64,000 bases of DNA from Spongiibacter thalassae. Its GTDB lineage: Bacteria; Pseudomonadota; Gammaproteobacteria; Pseudomonadales; Spongiibacteraceae. The notes beneath the pieces are model-generated. The model had not been told where the DNA came from. It ran no database searches and saw only the letters and a program-made list of their open reading frames with translations. The DNA is taken from positions 399,930 through 463,929 of the forward strand of contig NZ_JAAWWK010000004.1 of NCBI RefSeq assembly GCF_012272835.1, read 5' to 3'. Position numbers and translations under genes: made by a program. Shown piece by piece: positions 16,692-25,048 of this stretch (position 1 is the first letter of the stretch; each line of letters begins with the position of its first letter).

Positions 16692-18062
16692 TTAGTCCTT
16701 TAATTTCTCAAAAAGTGCGAGGGTAAAGGCCCTGCTTTCGGCGTGATCGACGATGGGATTCGGGTAATATTTTACATTCGGGGGGAGATGCAGTGCATTG
16801 CCCTTATGGTCGCTCAACTCCGGTACATAGCGTTTGATAAAGCGCCCGTCGGCGTCGAAGCGCTTGCTTTGGGTGGTCGGGTTGAAAATGCGGAAATAGG
16901 GCACCGCGTCGGTGCCGGTAGATGCCGCCCACTGCCAGCCACCGTTGTTGGACGCAAAATCGGCGTCGATCAGGTGGGCGAGAAAATGCGCCTCGCCCCA
17001 GCGCCAGTCAATATGCAGGTGTTTGCACAGAAACGACGCGGTAATCATCCTCAGGCGATTGTGCATCCAGCCGGTGGTGAGGAGCTGGCGCATACCGGCG
17101 TCCACGATGGGGTAGCCGGTTTCGCCGCGCTGCCAGGCGGCAAATTCCTCGCGGTTGTTACGCCATTGGAGGTGCTCGGTGTGGGGTTTGAAGGCGCGGC
17201 CGCGAACCACCTGCGGAAAGTGATAGCAGACCTGGCGATAGAACTCCCGCCAGAGCAGTTCGTTAAACCAGATGCCAGCTCCGGACTGGGTGTCCCACAG
17301 GGCGTCGCCGCATTCCAGTTGCAGGCGCGCCAGGCATTGGCGCGGACTCAGCAGGCCCAGGGCCAGCGCCGCTGACAGGCGCGATGTGCCCTCCTCGGCG
17401 GGGAAGTCGCGCTGGCGACCATAGTCCGGGGCGCGTTCCCGACTGAAGGTTTTCAATTGTGCTAAAACATCACGTTCGCTGACCGGCCAGTCGGTGGCGT
17501 CTTTTTCTTCACCAAACACCGGTGCGCTGGTGGCTTTTATGGGTGCGGCCTGGGGCTTTGGGCGGGGCAGGCAGCGGGGCCAATATTCCCGAAGCCGGCT
17601 GCGGCAGCGGCGGGAAAATGGGGTGAATACCTTGTAGGGCTCGCCGTTGTCCTTGCACACCAGTTTTGGATGGAGCAGGCAGTCGTCCAGTAAGTGCAGG
17701 GGAACAGGCAGGGTTTCCGCGCACTGACGATCCCGTTCGATTTCGTCCAGCAGTAATTCCTCGTGGGCGAAAATTTCGCTGATTCGGTGTTGCTGGCAGT
17801 AGCGGTTGAGCACCCCGGGAACGTCGCGAAAGTGCCCGGCGTCGATAATGTCGAAGGGGATGCCCAGAGCCGCCAGCTCAGCGGCCAAAGCATCCAGCGC
17901 CAGGCGCAGATACTGGCGGCGAATGGGGGCGATAATATGCTCGTCCAGCTGCTGCGGGCAAAGCAGGTACACGGCGCGACAGCTGCCTTGCTCGACCCCG
18001 GCACTCAGTGCAGGGTGGTCGAGACAGCGCAGATCGTTGCGAAACCAGACCAGCGCTGTCAC
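16692..18062 (-). CDS. phrB: Deoxyribodipyrimidine photolyase
   Basis: 456 residues from a GTG that overlaps the preceding stop by 4 bases (GTGA). It has the N-terminal alpha/beta antenna domain (TALVWFRNDLRCLDHPAL) and the FAD-binding helical domain with WMHNRLRMITASFLCKHL, DADFASNNGGWQWAASTGTDA and PYFRIFNP motifs of class I CPD photolyases. It repairs UV-induced pyrimidine dimers using light. It is translationally coupled to the DUF523/DUF1722 gene, a partner often seen with photolyase genes. Confidence 0.96.
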   Translation of the reverse strand: MTALVWFRNDLRCLDHPALSAGVEQGSCRAVYLLCPQQLDEHIIAPIRRQYLRLALDALAAELAALGIPFDIIDAGHFRDVPGVLNRYCQQHRISEIFAHEELLLDEIERDRQCAETLPVPLHLLDDCLLHPKLVCKDNGEPYKVFTPFSRRCRSRLREYWPRCLPRPKPQAAPIKATSAPVFGEEKDATDWPVSERDVLAQLKTFSRERAPDYGRQRDFPAEEGTSRLSAALALGLLSPRQCLARLQLECGDALWDTQSGAGIWFNELLWREFYRQVCYHFPQVVRGRAFKPHTEHLQWRNNREEFAAWQRGETGYPIVDAGMRQLLTTGWMHNRLRMITASFLCKHLHIDWRWGEAHFLAHLIDADFASNNGGWQWAASTGTDAVPYFRIFNPTTQSKRFDADGRFIKRYVPELSDHKGNALHLPPNVKYYPNPIVDHAESRAFTLALFEKLKD

Positions 18063-19012
18063 AGGCCAATACGCAGCTTCAGATCGCGAGGATAGGGTTC
18101 AAAGTAGTACTGGTCGAGCAGGTAGTCGATTCCGTACTTTTGCAGGAACATATTGAGCATTTCCAGCGGCACCAGCAGTGGTAACTCGCCGGCGGCGTAG
18201 TCGCTGATGACCTTGCTCAGCTGGGCGCGTTCGGTGCGATCCAGGTGATCCTTGAAAAAGCCCTGAATATGCATCAGCGTATTGCGATGATTGCCGGGTC
18301 GAGCGGGGGTTTTCAGTGCCTCCATAAACAGGCTGATGTAGGTATCGGCCGCGGCGTTCAGGTCGCGGCTGCCGTTGGCGACGATTGGGCCGAGTTCGCG
18401 GTAGATGCGCTGGTTGTGTGCAAGCAGTAAAAATTTGTGACGGCGGTGAAACTCTTCCAGTCCTGCGGCGGTGATGCCCCTGGTCTGCAGCGCCTGCCAG
18501 CGGGCATAGGCGACGACCCGCATAACAAAGTTTTCGCGCAGGTGGACATCGTTGAGTCGGCCATTCTCCTCTACGGGCAGTAGTGGCAGGGTCTCCATCA
18601 GTTTTTTGGCATAGATGCCGACACCGATCTTGCCGAGCCCCTGGCCTGCGTCGTTGACCACGGGCACCCGCGCCATGCCACAGCTGGGGGACTTGGCGCA
18701 GAGAATGTAGCCGCTAATATGGTTGAGCTGACGGGCGGTATCGCTGGCGAAAACCTGCATTGCCTCGGTCACATCAAGGCTGGGGTCGTTACTCCCCTGC
18801 AGCCGTGGATGAATGGGGTCGCCCACCAGGCGTATTGTGGGTCTCGGCACGCCCATACCTATAGCTTGCTCCGGGCAGACCTTGATAAAGCTGAAATGGC
18901 GACTGAGTTCGTCGGTGGCGAAGGGAAGGCGTTTATGGCCGCCGTCGTAGCGGACTTCGTCCCCCATAAGACAGGCGCTGATACCAATCTGAATTTGCGC
19001 GGGTAAATCCAT
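18059..19012 (-). CDS. DUF523 and DUF1722 (YbgA-like) protein
   Basis: 317 residues. The N-terminal half (about 8-150) is DUF523, with conserved cysteines in GISACLMGDEVRYDGGHK, KVCPEQAIGMGVPRPT and CAKSPSCGMARVPV. The C-terminal half (about 175-310) is DUF1722, with HRRHKFLLLAHN and MHIQGFFKDHL. The cysteine pattern suggests a metal or Fe-S site, but no function is established. It is upstream of and overlaps phrB, so light repair or UV stress is a reasonable context; this is inference. Confidence 0.9.
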   Translation of the reverse strand: MDLPAQIQIGISACLMGDEVRYDGGHKRLPFATDELSRHFSFIKVCPEQAIGMGVPRPTIRLVGDPIHPRLQGSNDPSLDVTEAMQVFASDTARQLNHISGYILCAKSPSCGMARVPVVNDAGQGLGKIGVGIYAKKLMETLPLLPVEENGRLNDVHLRENFVMRVVAYARWQALQTRGITAAGLEEFHRRHKFLLLAHNQRIYRELGPIVANGSRDLNAAADTYISLFMEALKTPARPGNHRNTLMHIQGFFKDHLDRTERAQLSKVISDYAAGELPLLVPLEMLNMFLQKYGIDYLLDQYYFEPYPRDLKLRIGL

Positions 19013-19162
19013 GTTGCTTTAGCTTCTCCGAGGCTGGGTGAGCGCAGGTGTCGGGGCGTCGATAGCCCGTGGCATAAGCCTGTATACGAGACCTCGGCGT
19101 GAATAGATGCGCTGGGGCGGGGGTGTGTCGACAGGCGACCCCTGTTCAGCTTTAGCGTAGTC

Positions 19163-19528
19163 CTATTTCGAAGCGTTTGGCAAGTTGCCGGGGTGGGCCA
19201 TGAAGTTAATGAGCGCGCGGAAATCGTCGTCGCTGCAGTTAATGCACATGCCCCGCGGTGGCATCGCGTTGTAGCCATTTCGCGTGTGGTTTAGCAGGGT
19301 GTCCATTCCGGTGGCCAGACGCGGTGCCCAGTCCTGTTGGTTGCCGGTGCGTGGCGCGCCATTGACCCCGGTGCCGTGGCAGCTGTAACAGCTTTGAATA
19401 TAGAGGGACTTCAGCGCTGGTGAATCTGGCATTTGGGTCTTGCTGGAGCTTGCGGGAGCGCTGCTGTCGGGGACGCAGGCTGCGCAGACCAGGGCGACAA
19501 GTGCGGCGAACAGGCTATTTTTGGCCAT
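19163..19528 (-). CDS. Cytochrome c5-like lipoprotein co-encoded with ectR
   Basis: 121 residues from the ATG at 19528, which overlaps the end of the MarR-type gene by 14 bases. A lipobox-like LVCAAC at about residue 18 predicts a lipoprotein. Haem site CYSCH, axial Met in NAMPPRG and a CINC pair match cytochrome c5 and make it a close paralogue of the c5 at 11339-11638 (shared GAPxTG and DWAPRLxxGMDTL). A link between a monohaem electron carrier and the ectoine regulator is unexpected. A 150-base gap without visible genes separates it from the DUF523 gene. Confidence 0.88.
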   Translation of the reverse strand: MAKNSLFAALVALVCAACVPDSSAPASSSKTQMPDSPALKSLYIQSCYSCHGTGVNGAPRTGNQQDWAPRLATGMDTLLNHTRNGYNAMPPRGMCINCSDDDFRALINFMAHPGNLPNASK

Positions 19529-20039
19529 GACTGTATCCAAACTTGGGCAGTTCGCTCTCACTTTGGCGGTCGATCGCGCCCACGTCGAGCAAGGGCGCAG
19601 CGTCAATGTGCTGTGCGTCCATCATCATCGCCACTCGCTGCAGCGAGCTGATAATTTGCATCTGCTCCCAATCCTGCAAGTCTCTGAATTGCCTTTTGAA
19701 ATATTCCTGCAGCGGTGTCGGGGCGTTGCGTATGGTGTCGGCTCCGGCCTCGGTAAGGCAGGCGTAGACCTTGCGCTTGTCGCGGCTGCTGCGCTCGCGG
19801 ACGATCAGCTCGCGCTTTTCAAGGCGGTCGATAATGCTGGTCACGGTGGCCTGGCTCAGACTGACCTGCTTGGCGATATCAGAAATAATCGCGTCGCCGT
19901 TGTCCCGCAGCGTTTGCAGAATAAGAATTTGCGGGGCGGTGAGGCCCGAGGTTTTCATCAGGTGCTTGGAGTGCAGATCGACGGCGCGGGTCACGCGGCG
20001 CAGTGCGATCAGCACTTCTTCAATCAGTTTCTCGTTCAT
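19515..20039 (-). CDS. ectR: MarR-type regulator, probable EctR
   Basis: 174 residues with a MarR winged helix: recognition region SDIAKQVSLSQATVTSIIDRLEKRELIVRE, wing RSSRDKRKVYACLTEAG, and C-terminal dimer helices. It is divergent from ectABC-ask, as EctR is in methylotrophs and other halophilic proteobacteria, where it represses the ect operon. That identification rests on family and position. The stop lies inside the start of a c5-type cytochrome gene. The 231-base divergent region holds a strong sigma70-like promoter and palindromes. Confidence 0.85.
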   Translation of the reverse strand: MNEKLIEEVLIALRRVTRAVDLHSKHLMKTSGLTAPQILILQTLRDNGDAIISDIAKQVSLSQATVTSIIDRLEKRELIVRERSSRDKRKVYACLTEAGADTIRNAPTPLQEYFKRQFRDLQDWEQMQIISSLQRVAMMMDAQHIDAAPLLDVGAIDRQSESELPKFGYSHGQK

Positions 20040-20123
20040 AATCGTTCTCGGTTTGAGTGCACAATAATAGTGCCGTTAGGACTAAAATGCACCCAAGTAA
20101 TACATAGTTCACAAAGTCTTCAT

Positions 20124-20165
20124 TTGAAAAATACCCGTCTACCTGCGTATAATACATCGTGTACT
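20124..20165 (+). promoter_or_regulatory. ectA promoter with EctR-like operator
   Basis: TTGAAA (20124-20129) and TATAAT (20148-20153) are separated by 18 bases, a strong sigma70-type promoter about 110 bases upstream of ectA. An imperfect palindrome TACA-tcg-TGTA (20153-20163, extending to AATACA...TGTACT) overlaps the end of the -10 hexamer. This is where EctR binds in Methylophaga ectAp1, as I recall. A second TATAAT lies at 20250-20255 without a clear -35. Confidence 0.7.
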
Positions 20166-20270
20166 AAGCAATTATTAGGGAGGTTGGGTTCATAAGCTGT
20201 CTAAATCAGTGGTTTTCTGTACTGAACCACGGGTTTGTGACATTCAGTTTATAATGAACACAAATGAATT

Positions 20271-20807
20271 GTGTTGAAATCAAATAAAGCGACTGACTCT
20301 GACGCTTTCCAGCTCGTATTTCGTCAACCGACTGCCGAAGACGGGTTTCCCCTCAATCAACTCGTTGCGGCGAGTCCACCCCTGGATCCGAATTCGATTT
20401 ACTGCAATTTATTGCAGTGCACGCATTTTGCGTCTACATCGGTGGCGGTGGAAGAAGATGGCCGCCTGGTCGGTTTCATCTCTGCGCATATCCCCCCTGA
20501 AAAACCGGACACGATTTTTGTCTGGCAGGTTGTGGTCGATAAAAGTCAGCGCGGGCGAGGTCTGGCAAAGAAAATGATGCACGAGATAGTGAAACGTCCG
20601 GCCTGCGCCGATGTCCATTATCTTGAATCAACGATTACTCCGGATAACGAGGCGTCCTGGGCTTTGTTCCGCAGCTTTGCGCGGGACGTGGGAGCCGAGT
20701 TGAACCACGCTATCTGGTTTGAGAAAGACAAACACTTTAATGGGGTACACGACAGTGAGTCATTGCTGCGTATAGGCCCCTTCCCTCGACCCCCTTTAGA
20801 TAAATAA
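20271..20807 (+). CDS. ectA: Diaminobutyrate acetyltransferase EctA
   Basis: 178 residues, GNAT fold. Acetyl-CoA binding is shown by VVDKSQRGRGLAKKMM (the RGxGL loop), with conserved VFRQPTAEDG at the start and TITPDNEASWALFRSFA near the end. It acetylates L-2,4-diaminobutyrate, the second step of ectoine synthesis. No ATG fits: two upstream ATGs (20254, 20264) are out of frame, so the start is GTG at 20271 or TTG at 20274, and neither has a clear ribosome-binding site. First gene of ectABC-ask. Confidence 0.94.
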   Translation: MLKSNKATDSDAFQLVFRQPTAEDGFPLNQLVAASPPLDPNSIYCNLLQCTHFASTSVAVEEDGRLVGFISAHIPPEKPDTIFVWQVVVDKSQRGRGLAKKMMHEIVKRPACADVHYLESTITPDNEASWALFRSFARDVGAELNHAIWFEKDKHFNGVHDSESLLRIGPFPRPPLDK

Positions 20808-20851
20808 CGGTCGGTTAAACAGAACAGTAAAGGAAGCTAAGAGGATTTATC

Positions 20852-22126
20852 ATGACTATTTTTGACCAGCTCGAATCAGAAGTTCAATGTTACGCACGTT
20901 CATTTCCGGTGACCTTTGACAAGGCCCAGGGCGAGCACCTGTACGGCAAGGACGGCAAAAAGTATCTCGACTTTCTCGCCGGCGCCGGCACGCTGAACTA
21001 CGGCCACAACCACCCGGTGCTGAAACAGGCACTGGTGGACTACATCATGGCCGACGGCATTACCCATGGCCTGGATATGCACACCAAGGCCAAGGCCGAG
21101 TTCCTTGAGACCTTTAACGAATATATTCTCAAGCCCCGCGACCTGGACTACACCTTCCAGTTTACCGGCCCCACAGGCACCAATGCGGTTGAAGCCGCGC
21201 TGAAACTGGCGCGTAAGGTGACAGGACGCAACACTATCGTGTCGTTCACCAACGGCTTCCACGGGGTGACCCTGGGTAGCGTCGCGGCCACAGGTAACAG
21301 CCACCACCGCGGTGGTGCCGGTGTGGCGCTGGGCGATGTATCGCGCATGCCGTTCTGTGGCTATCACGGTCGCGACATCGACAGCCTGAAAATGATGGAT
21401 ACCCTGCTCAGCGACCCCTCCTCCGGTGTCGATTTGCCGGCGGCAATGATTGTCGAGTGTGTGCAGGGCGAGGGTGGCCTGAACGTCGCTAACGCTGACT
21501 GGCTGCGCGGTCTGGAAAAACTGTGTCGCAAACATGACATTCTGCTGATTATTGACGATATTCAGGCGGGTTGTGGCCGTACCGGCACCTTCTTCAGCTT
21601 TGAGCCCAGCGGTATCAAGCCCGACATCGTGACCATGTCCAAGTCGCTGAGCGGCTATGGCCTGCCCTTTGCGATCGTCTTGCTGCGCCCTGACCTCGAC
21701 GTATGGGAGCCGGGCGAGCACAACGGTACATTCCGCGGTAACAACCACGCTTTCGTTACCGCCACAGCGGCGATCCGCGAGTTCTGGAAAGACGAGACCT
21801 TTGCCAACAGTGTCATCGAAAAAGCTGCCATTGTGGCCGACCGCTTCAAGAAGATCTCTGATCGCTATGGTGTGACCCGGGTCAAGCCCAAGGGTCGCGG
21901 CATGATGCAGGGCATTTCTATGGCCGACGGCGACACCGCCGATGCAGTAGCCAAAGCCTGTTTTGAGCGCGGTCTGGTTATCGAGACCTGTGGTAACCGT
22001 GGCCAGATCGTGAAGTGTTTCTGCCCGCTGACCATCGAAAAAGACGAGCTGATTCGCGGCCTGGATATCATGGCTGAAGCCGTCGCCGAAGTGGTTGAGA
22101 AAGCTTTCGAGCGCAAGGCTTCCTAA
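20852..22126 (+). CDS. ectB: Diaminobutyrate-2-oxoglutarate transaminase EctB
   Basis: 424 residues, class III PLP aminotransferase. The cofactor region reads [15 protein letters not shown], and the Schiff-base lysine is in [28 protein letters not shown] is typical of EctB. It converts aspartate semialdehyde to diaminobutyrate with glutamate as donor, the first committed step to ectoine. It follows ectA by 44 bases with a GGAAGCTAAGAGG purine-rich leader. The GC content and codon use look like those of its neighbours. Confidence 0.97.
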   Translation: MTIFDQLESEVQCYARSFPVTFDKAQGEHLYGKDGKKYLDFLAGAGTLNYGHNHPVLKQALVDYIMADGITHGLDMHTKAKAEFLETFNEYILKPRDLDYTFQFTGPTGTNAVEAALKLARKVTGRNTIVSFTNGFHGVTLGSVAATGNSHHRGGAGVALGDVSRMPFCGYHGRDIDSLKMMDTLLSDPSSGVDLPAAMIVECVQGEGGLNVANADWLRGLEKLCRKHDILLIIDDIQAGCGRTGTFFSFEPSGIKPDIVTMSKSLSGYGLPFAIVLLRPDLDVWEPGEHNGTFRGNNHAFVTATAAIREFWKDETFANSVIEKAAIVADRFKKISDRYGVTRVKPKGRGMMQGISMADGDTADAVAKACFERGLVIETCGNRGQIVKCFCPLTIEKDELIRGLDIMAEAVAEVVEKAFERKAS

Positions 22127-22188
22127 GCAAATACTGTGGCCGAACCTCCCGGGTTTGGCAGGCTAAGCCCGAGTGGGCAAGCCCGAAT

Positions 22189-22218
22189 CGGCAGCCGGTC
22201 TGGCTGCCGAGAATTTTT
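22189..22218 (+). terminator. Terminator-like hairpin between ectB and ectC
   Basis: An 8-base-pair stem, CGGCAGCC and GGCTGCCG, around GGTCT (22189-22209) is followed by AGAATTTTT. It lies inside the ectABC operon, 63 bases past the ectB stop, so it may attenuate transcription or stabilise the ectAB part of the message rather than end it. Confidence 0.6.
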
Positions 22219-22246
22219 ACATACTGAATTTACTGGAATACAAAGC

Positions 22247-22630
22247 ATGATTGTAAGAACACTGGAAGATTGTGAAAACTCGGAACGCAAGGTCAATGGT
22301 GGCAATTGGGAAAGCGTAAGAATGTTGTTGAAAGACGACAATATGGGCTTTTCTTTCCACATCACCACCATCTTTGCGGGTACCGAAACCCTTATCCACT
22401 ACCAGAACCATCTGGAGTCGGTGTATTGCATGGCGGGGAATGGCGAAATCGAAACCCTGGCCGATGGCAAGGTGTATAAAATCGAGCCCGGCACGCTGTA
22501 TATCCTCGACAAGCACGATAAGCACCTGCTGCGCGGCGGTAGCGAAGACATGAAAATGGCCTGTGTGTTTAATCCCCCGCTGAGCGGCAAGGAAGTTCAC
22601 GACGAGAATGGTGTTTATCCGATTGATTGA
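22247..22630 (+). CDS. ectC: Ectoine synthase EctC
   Basis: 127 residues from the ATG at 22247 (MIVRTLEDC), the family start. A cupin fold is shown by [40 protein letters not shown] and [20 protein letters not shown], the last being the EctC signature. It cyclises N-gamma-acetyl-diaminobutyrate to ectoine. The gene is 120 bases after ectB, with a hairpin in between, and 55 bases before the aspartokinase. No ectD (hydroxyectoine) follows in this window. Confidence 0.96.
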   Translation: MIVRTLEDCENSERKVNGGNWESVRMLLKDDNMGFSFHITTIFAGTETLIHYQNHLESVYCMAGNGEIETLADGKVYKIEPGTLYILDKHDKHLLRGGSEDMKMACVFNPPLSGKEVHDENGVYPID

Positions 22631-22685
22631 TGAGCTGCGCCTAAGCCCTTGGACGCAGTCACTTTAATCAGCTATGGAGAAAAAC

Positions 22686-24125
22686 ATGTCACACAGTGTG
22701 GAAAAAATCGGCGGCACGTCAATGAGTGATTACGCCGCGGTACGCGACAATATCATTCTGGCCGGCGCCAGCGGCGACGACCTCTACGGCCGTATTTTTG
22801 TCGTATCGGCCTACGGCGGTATCACCGATCTGCTGTTGGAAAACAAGCGCAACGGCAATCCGGGGGTGTATGCCCTGTTTGCTGAAGGCGAAGGTGCCGA
22901 CGCCCTGTGGCGGGATGCGCTGAGCAAGGTCGGCGAGGCCCTGCATCAAATCAACAGTGAGCTCTACGGCGACAGTGATATGTGCGCCGAGGCCAATGCT
23001 TTTATTGACGGTCGCTTGAACGAGGCCGAGCGGTGCATGGATAACCTGCACCTGCTGTGCCAGCACGGACACTTTGGTTTGGCCGACCACCTGCTGACCG
23101 TGCGTGAAATGCTGGCCAGTATCGGCGAGGTACACAGCGCCTGGAATACCGCCAGACTGCTTAAGCGCGACGGCGTTAACGCCCGTTTCGTTGACCTGTC
23201 CGGCTGGCGTATGGAAAGTGCGATTCCACTGGATGCGCATATTGCCCGGGAACTGGACAAGATCGACTTGACCAAGGAAATTCCCATCGTTACTGGCTAC
23301 GCCTATTGCAGCGAAGGTCTGATGGCGACCTTCGATCGCGGTTACAGCGAGATGACCTTCAGTCGTCTTGCCGTTATCAGCAAGGCTACCGAGGCGATTA
23401 TCCATAAAGAATACCACCTGAGCAGCGCCGACCCGCGCCTTGTCGGTGCCGACAAGGTCGTGCCCATTGGCCGCACCAACTACGATGTGGCAGACCAGTT
23501 GGCCAACCTGGGCATGGAGGCGATTCACCCCCGCGCTGCGAAGGGTTTGCGTCAGGACAATATTCCGCTGCGGGTGAAAAACACCTTCGAGCCCGAGCAC
23601 AATGGCACGTTGATCGACTGCGACTACCGCAGTGAAAGCCCCTGTGTGGAAATTATCGCTGGTCGCAAGCAGGTCTATGCCCTGGAGGTGTTCGACCAGG
23701 ATATGGTGGGCTCACTGTGGAAATACGAGCAGCGTATTCTCAACGCCATTGAGCGGTTCAAGGCGACGGTCATCACTAAAGACATCAATGCCAATACCAT
23801 CACCCACTATCTGGGCACCAGCCTGAAAACGGTGAAGCGTATTGTTAAAGCGGTGAATGAAGAGTTTGAAACCGCTGAAGTGAGCACCCGTAAAGTGGCG
23901 ATTGTTTCAGCCATCGGCAGCGATATGCAAGTGCCAGGCATGTTGGCCAAAACGGTTTCCGCGCTCGCGGCGTCCGATATCAGTGTGCTGGCCATGCATC
24001 AGTCGATGCGTCAGGTCGATATGCAGTTTGTCATCAATGAAGATGACTACGAGGCGGCAGTAGCCAGCCTGCACCGCTGCCTGGTGGAAGTGCACGACCA
24101 TGGCGACGCTATATGCGCGGCATAG
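22686..24125 (+). CDS. ask: Ectoine-type aspartate kinase (Ask_ect)
   Basis: 479 residues from the ATG at 22686, with GGAG 6 to 9 bases upstream. The N-terminal VEKIGGTSMSDYAAVRDNI is the modified kinase motif of the ectoine-specific aspartokinase, and the C-terminus carries ACT-like regulatory repeats (VAIVSAIGSDMQVPGML, SVLAMHQSMRQVDMQF). It phosphorylates aspartate to feed diaminobutyrate synthesis; this isoform is considered less sensitive to amino-acid feedback. Its stop overlaps the start of the TPR gene by 13 bases, which extends the operon. Confidence 0.95.
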   Translation: MSHSVEKIGGTSMSDYAAVRDNIILAGASGDDLYGRIFVVSAYGGITDLLLENKRNGNPGVYALFAEGEGADALWRDALSKVGEALHQINSELYGDSDMCAEANAFIDGRLNEAERCMDNLHLLCQHGHFGLADHLLTVREMLASIGEVHSAWNTARLLKRDGVNARFVDLSGWRMESAIPLDAHIARELDKIDLTKEIPIVTGYAYCSEGLMATFDRGYSEMTFSRLAVISKATEAIIHKEYHLSSADPRLVGADKVVPIGRTNYDVADQLANLGMEAIHPRAAKGLRQDNIPLRVKNTFEPEHNGTLIDCDYRSESPCVEIIAGRKQVYALEVFDQDMVGSLWKYEQRILNAIERFKATVITKDINANTITHYLGTSLKTVKRIVKAVNEEFETAEVSTRKVAIVSAIGSDMQVPGMLAKTVSALAASDISVLAMHQSMRQVDMQFVINEDDYEAAVASLHRCLVEVHDHGDAICAA

Positions 24126-25012
24126 CGGTCGCGTGGATCTGTGCTTTGGCGCTGTGGCCACTGTTGGCAGTGGCCCAGCTCCCCGCCTCTGAGAAGGAGC
24201 GCGATCAGGCGATAGACGAACACGTCGAATCGCTGAAAGAGCCCCTCTACTCCCCCTTTATAGAGCGTTATATTCTCGATGAGGTGCGCTCCCTGCGCAT
24301 CGACATGGAGCGCAAGCACCGGGAGCTTACCCAGGAGGTGGTTGATCGGGAGTTGGGTGCGGCTGACAAGGCCGTGTCCTATGCGACCAATACTGTGACC
24401 TACTTCTTCTACCTGATTGCCGGGGTCAGTTCGGCGTTGGTTGTTATCGGTTGGAACTCCCTGCGGGAGATCAAGGAGAAGGTTCACAGCGCCGCCAGTG
24501 AGCAGGTGGCGGAACTCGTTATGGAATACGAGAAGCGACTGCGTATTATCGAGAAGCAGTTGAAGCAGGAAACGGCACATATCGAATCCAACCGCGAGGA
24601 AATCACTCGCACCCAGGAGATTCATTCGCTGTGGTTACGCGCCAGTCAGGAAACCAATCCCGCCGGTAAAATTGCGATTTACGACCAGATACTGGCTACC
24701 CGTCCCAACGATATAGAAGCTATTACCTATAAGGCCGACGCGGCCCTCGACCAGGGCGAACCCCAGTGGGCGGTCAATTTGTGCCGCCACGCCCTGCAAT
24801 TGGATGACTCCAACGCCCATGCGTTTTACCAGCTGGCCTGCGCCTATGCCTCGATGGACCACCTGGACGAAGGAGCTCGCTACTTCGCCAAAGCTGTGGG
24901 TCAATCCGAAATCTACCGGGAAGAGCTGGATCGCGATCCGGCGCTGGCACCGTTGCGGGATCACCCCCTGGTGCACGAGCTGCTGGAATCGGTGCCGATA
25001 GGTAAGGCCTGA
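24113..25012 (+). CDS. Membrane-anchored TPR protein in ectoine operon
   Basis: 299 residues. A cleavable signal or first helix (about 1-22) is followed by a charged helical segment, a membrane helix at about 95-114 (TYFFYLIAGVSSALVVIGW), a coiled-coil-like stretch (about 115-170) and two or three TPR units (about 180-275: KIAIYDQILATRPNDIEA, AVNLCRHALQLDDSNAH, EGARYFAKAV). It overlaps ask by 13 bases, so it is translated with the ectoine genes. I know no defined ectoine role for it; a scaffold or osmotic sensor is inference. Start ATG chosen because of the overlap. Confidence 0.75.
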   Translation: MRGIAVAWICALALWPLLAVAQLPASEKERDQAIDEHVESLKEPLYSPFIERYILDEVRSLRIDMERKHRELTQEVVDRELGAADKAVSYATNTVTYFFYLIAGVSSALVVIGWNSLREIKEKVHSAASEQVAELVMEYEKRLRIIEKQLKQETAHIESNREEITRTQEIHSLWLRASQETNPAGKIAIYDQILATRPNDIEAITYKADAALDQGEPQWAVNLCRHALQLDDSNAHAFYQLACAYASMDHLDEGARYFAKAVGQSEIYREELDRDPALAPLRDHPLVHELLESVPIGKA

Positions 25013-25048
25013 TAACCGGGCGGACACACAATAACAATGGAGTGCTGA

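Noticed and set aside
20254..20266. Upstream ATGs as the ectA start
   Set aside because: Both are out of frame with EctA and open only short frames ending within a few codons.
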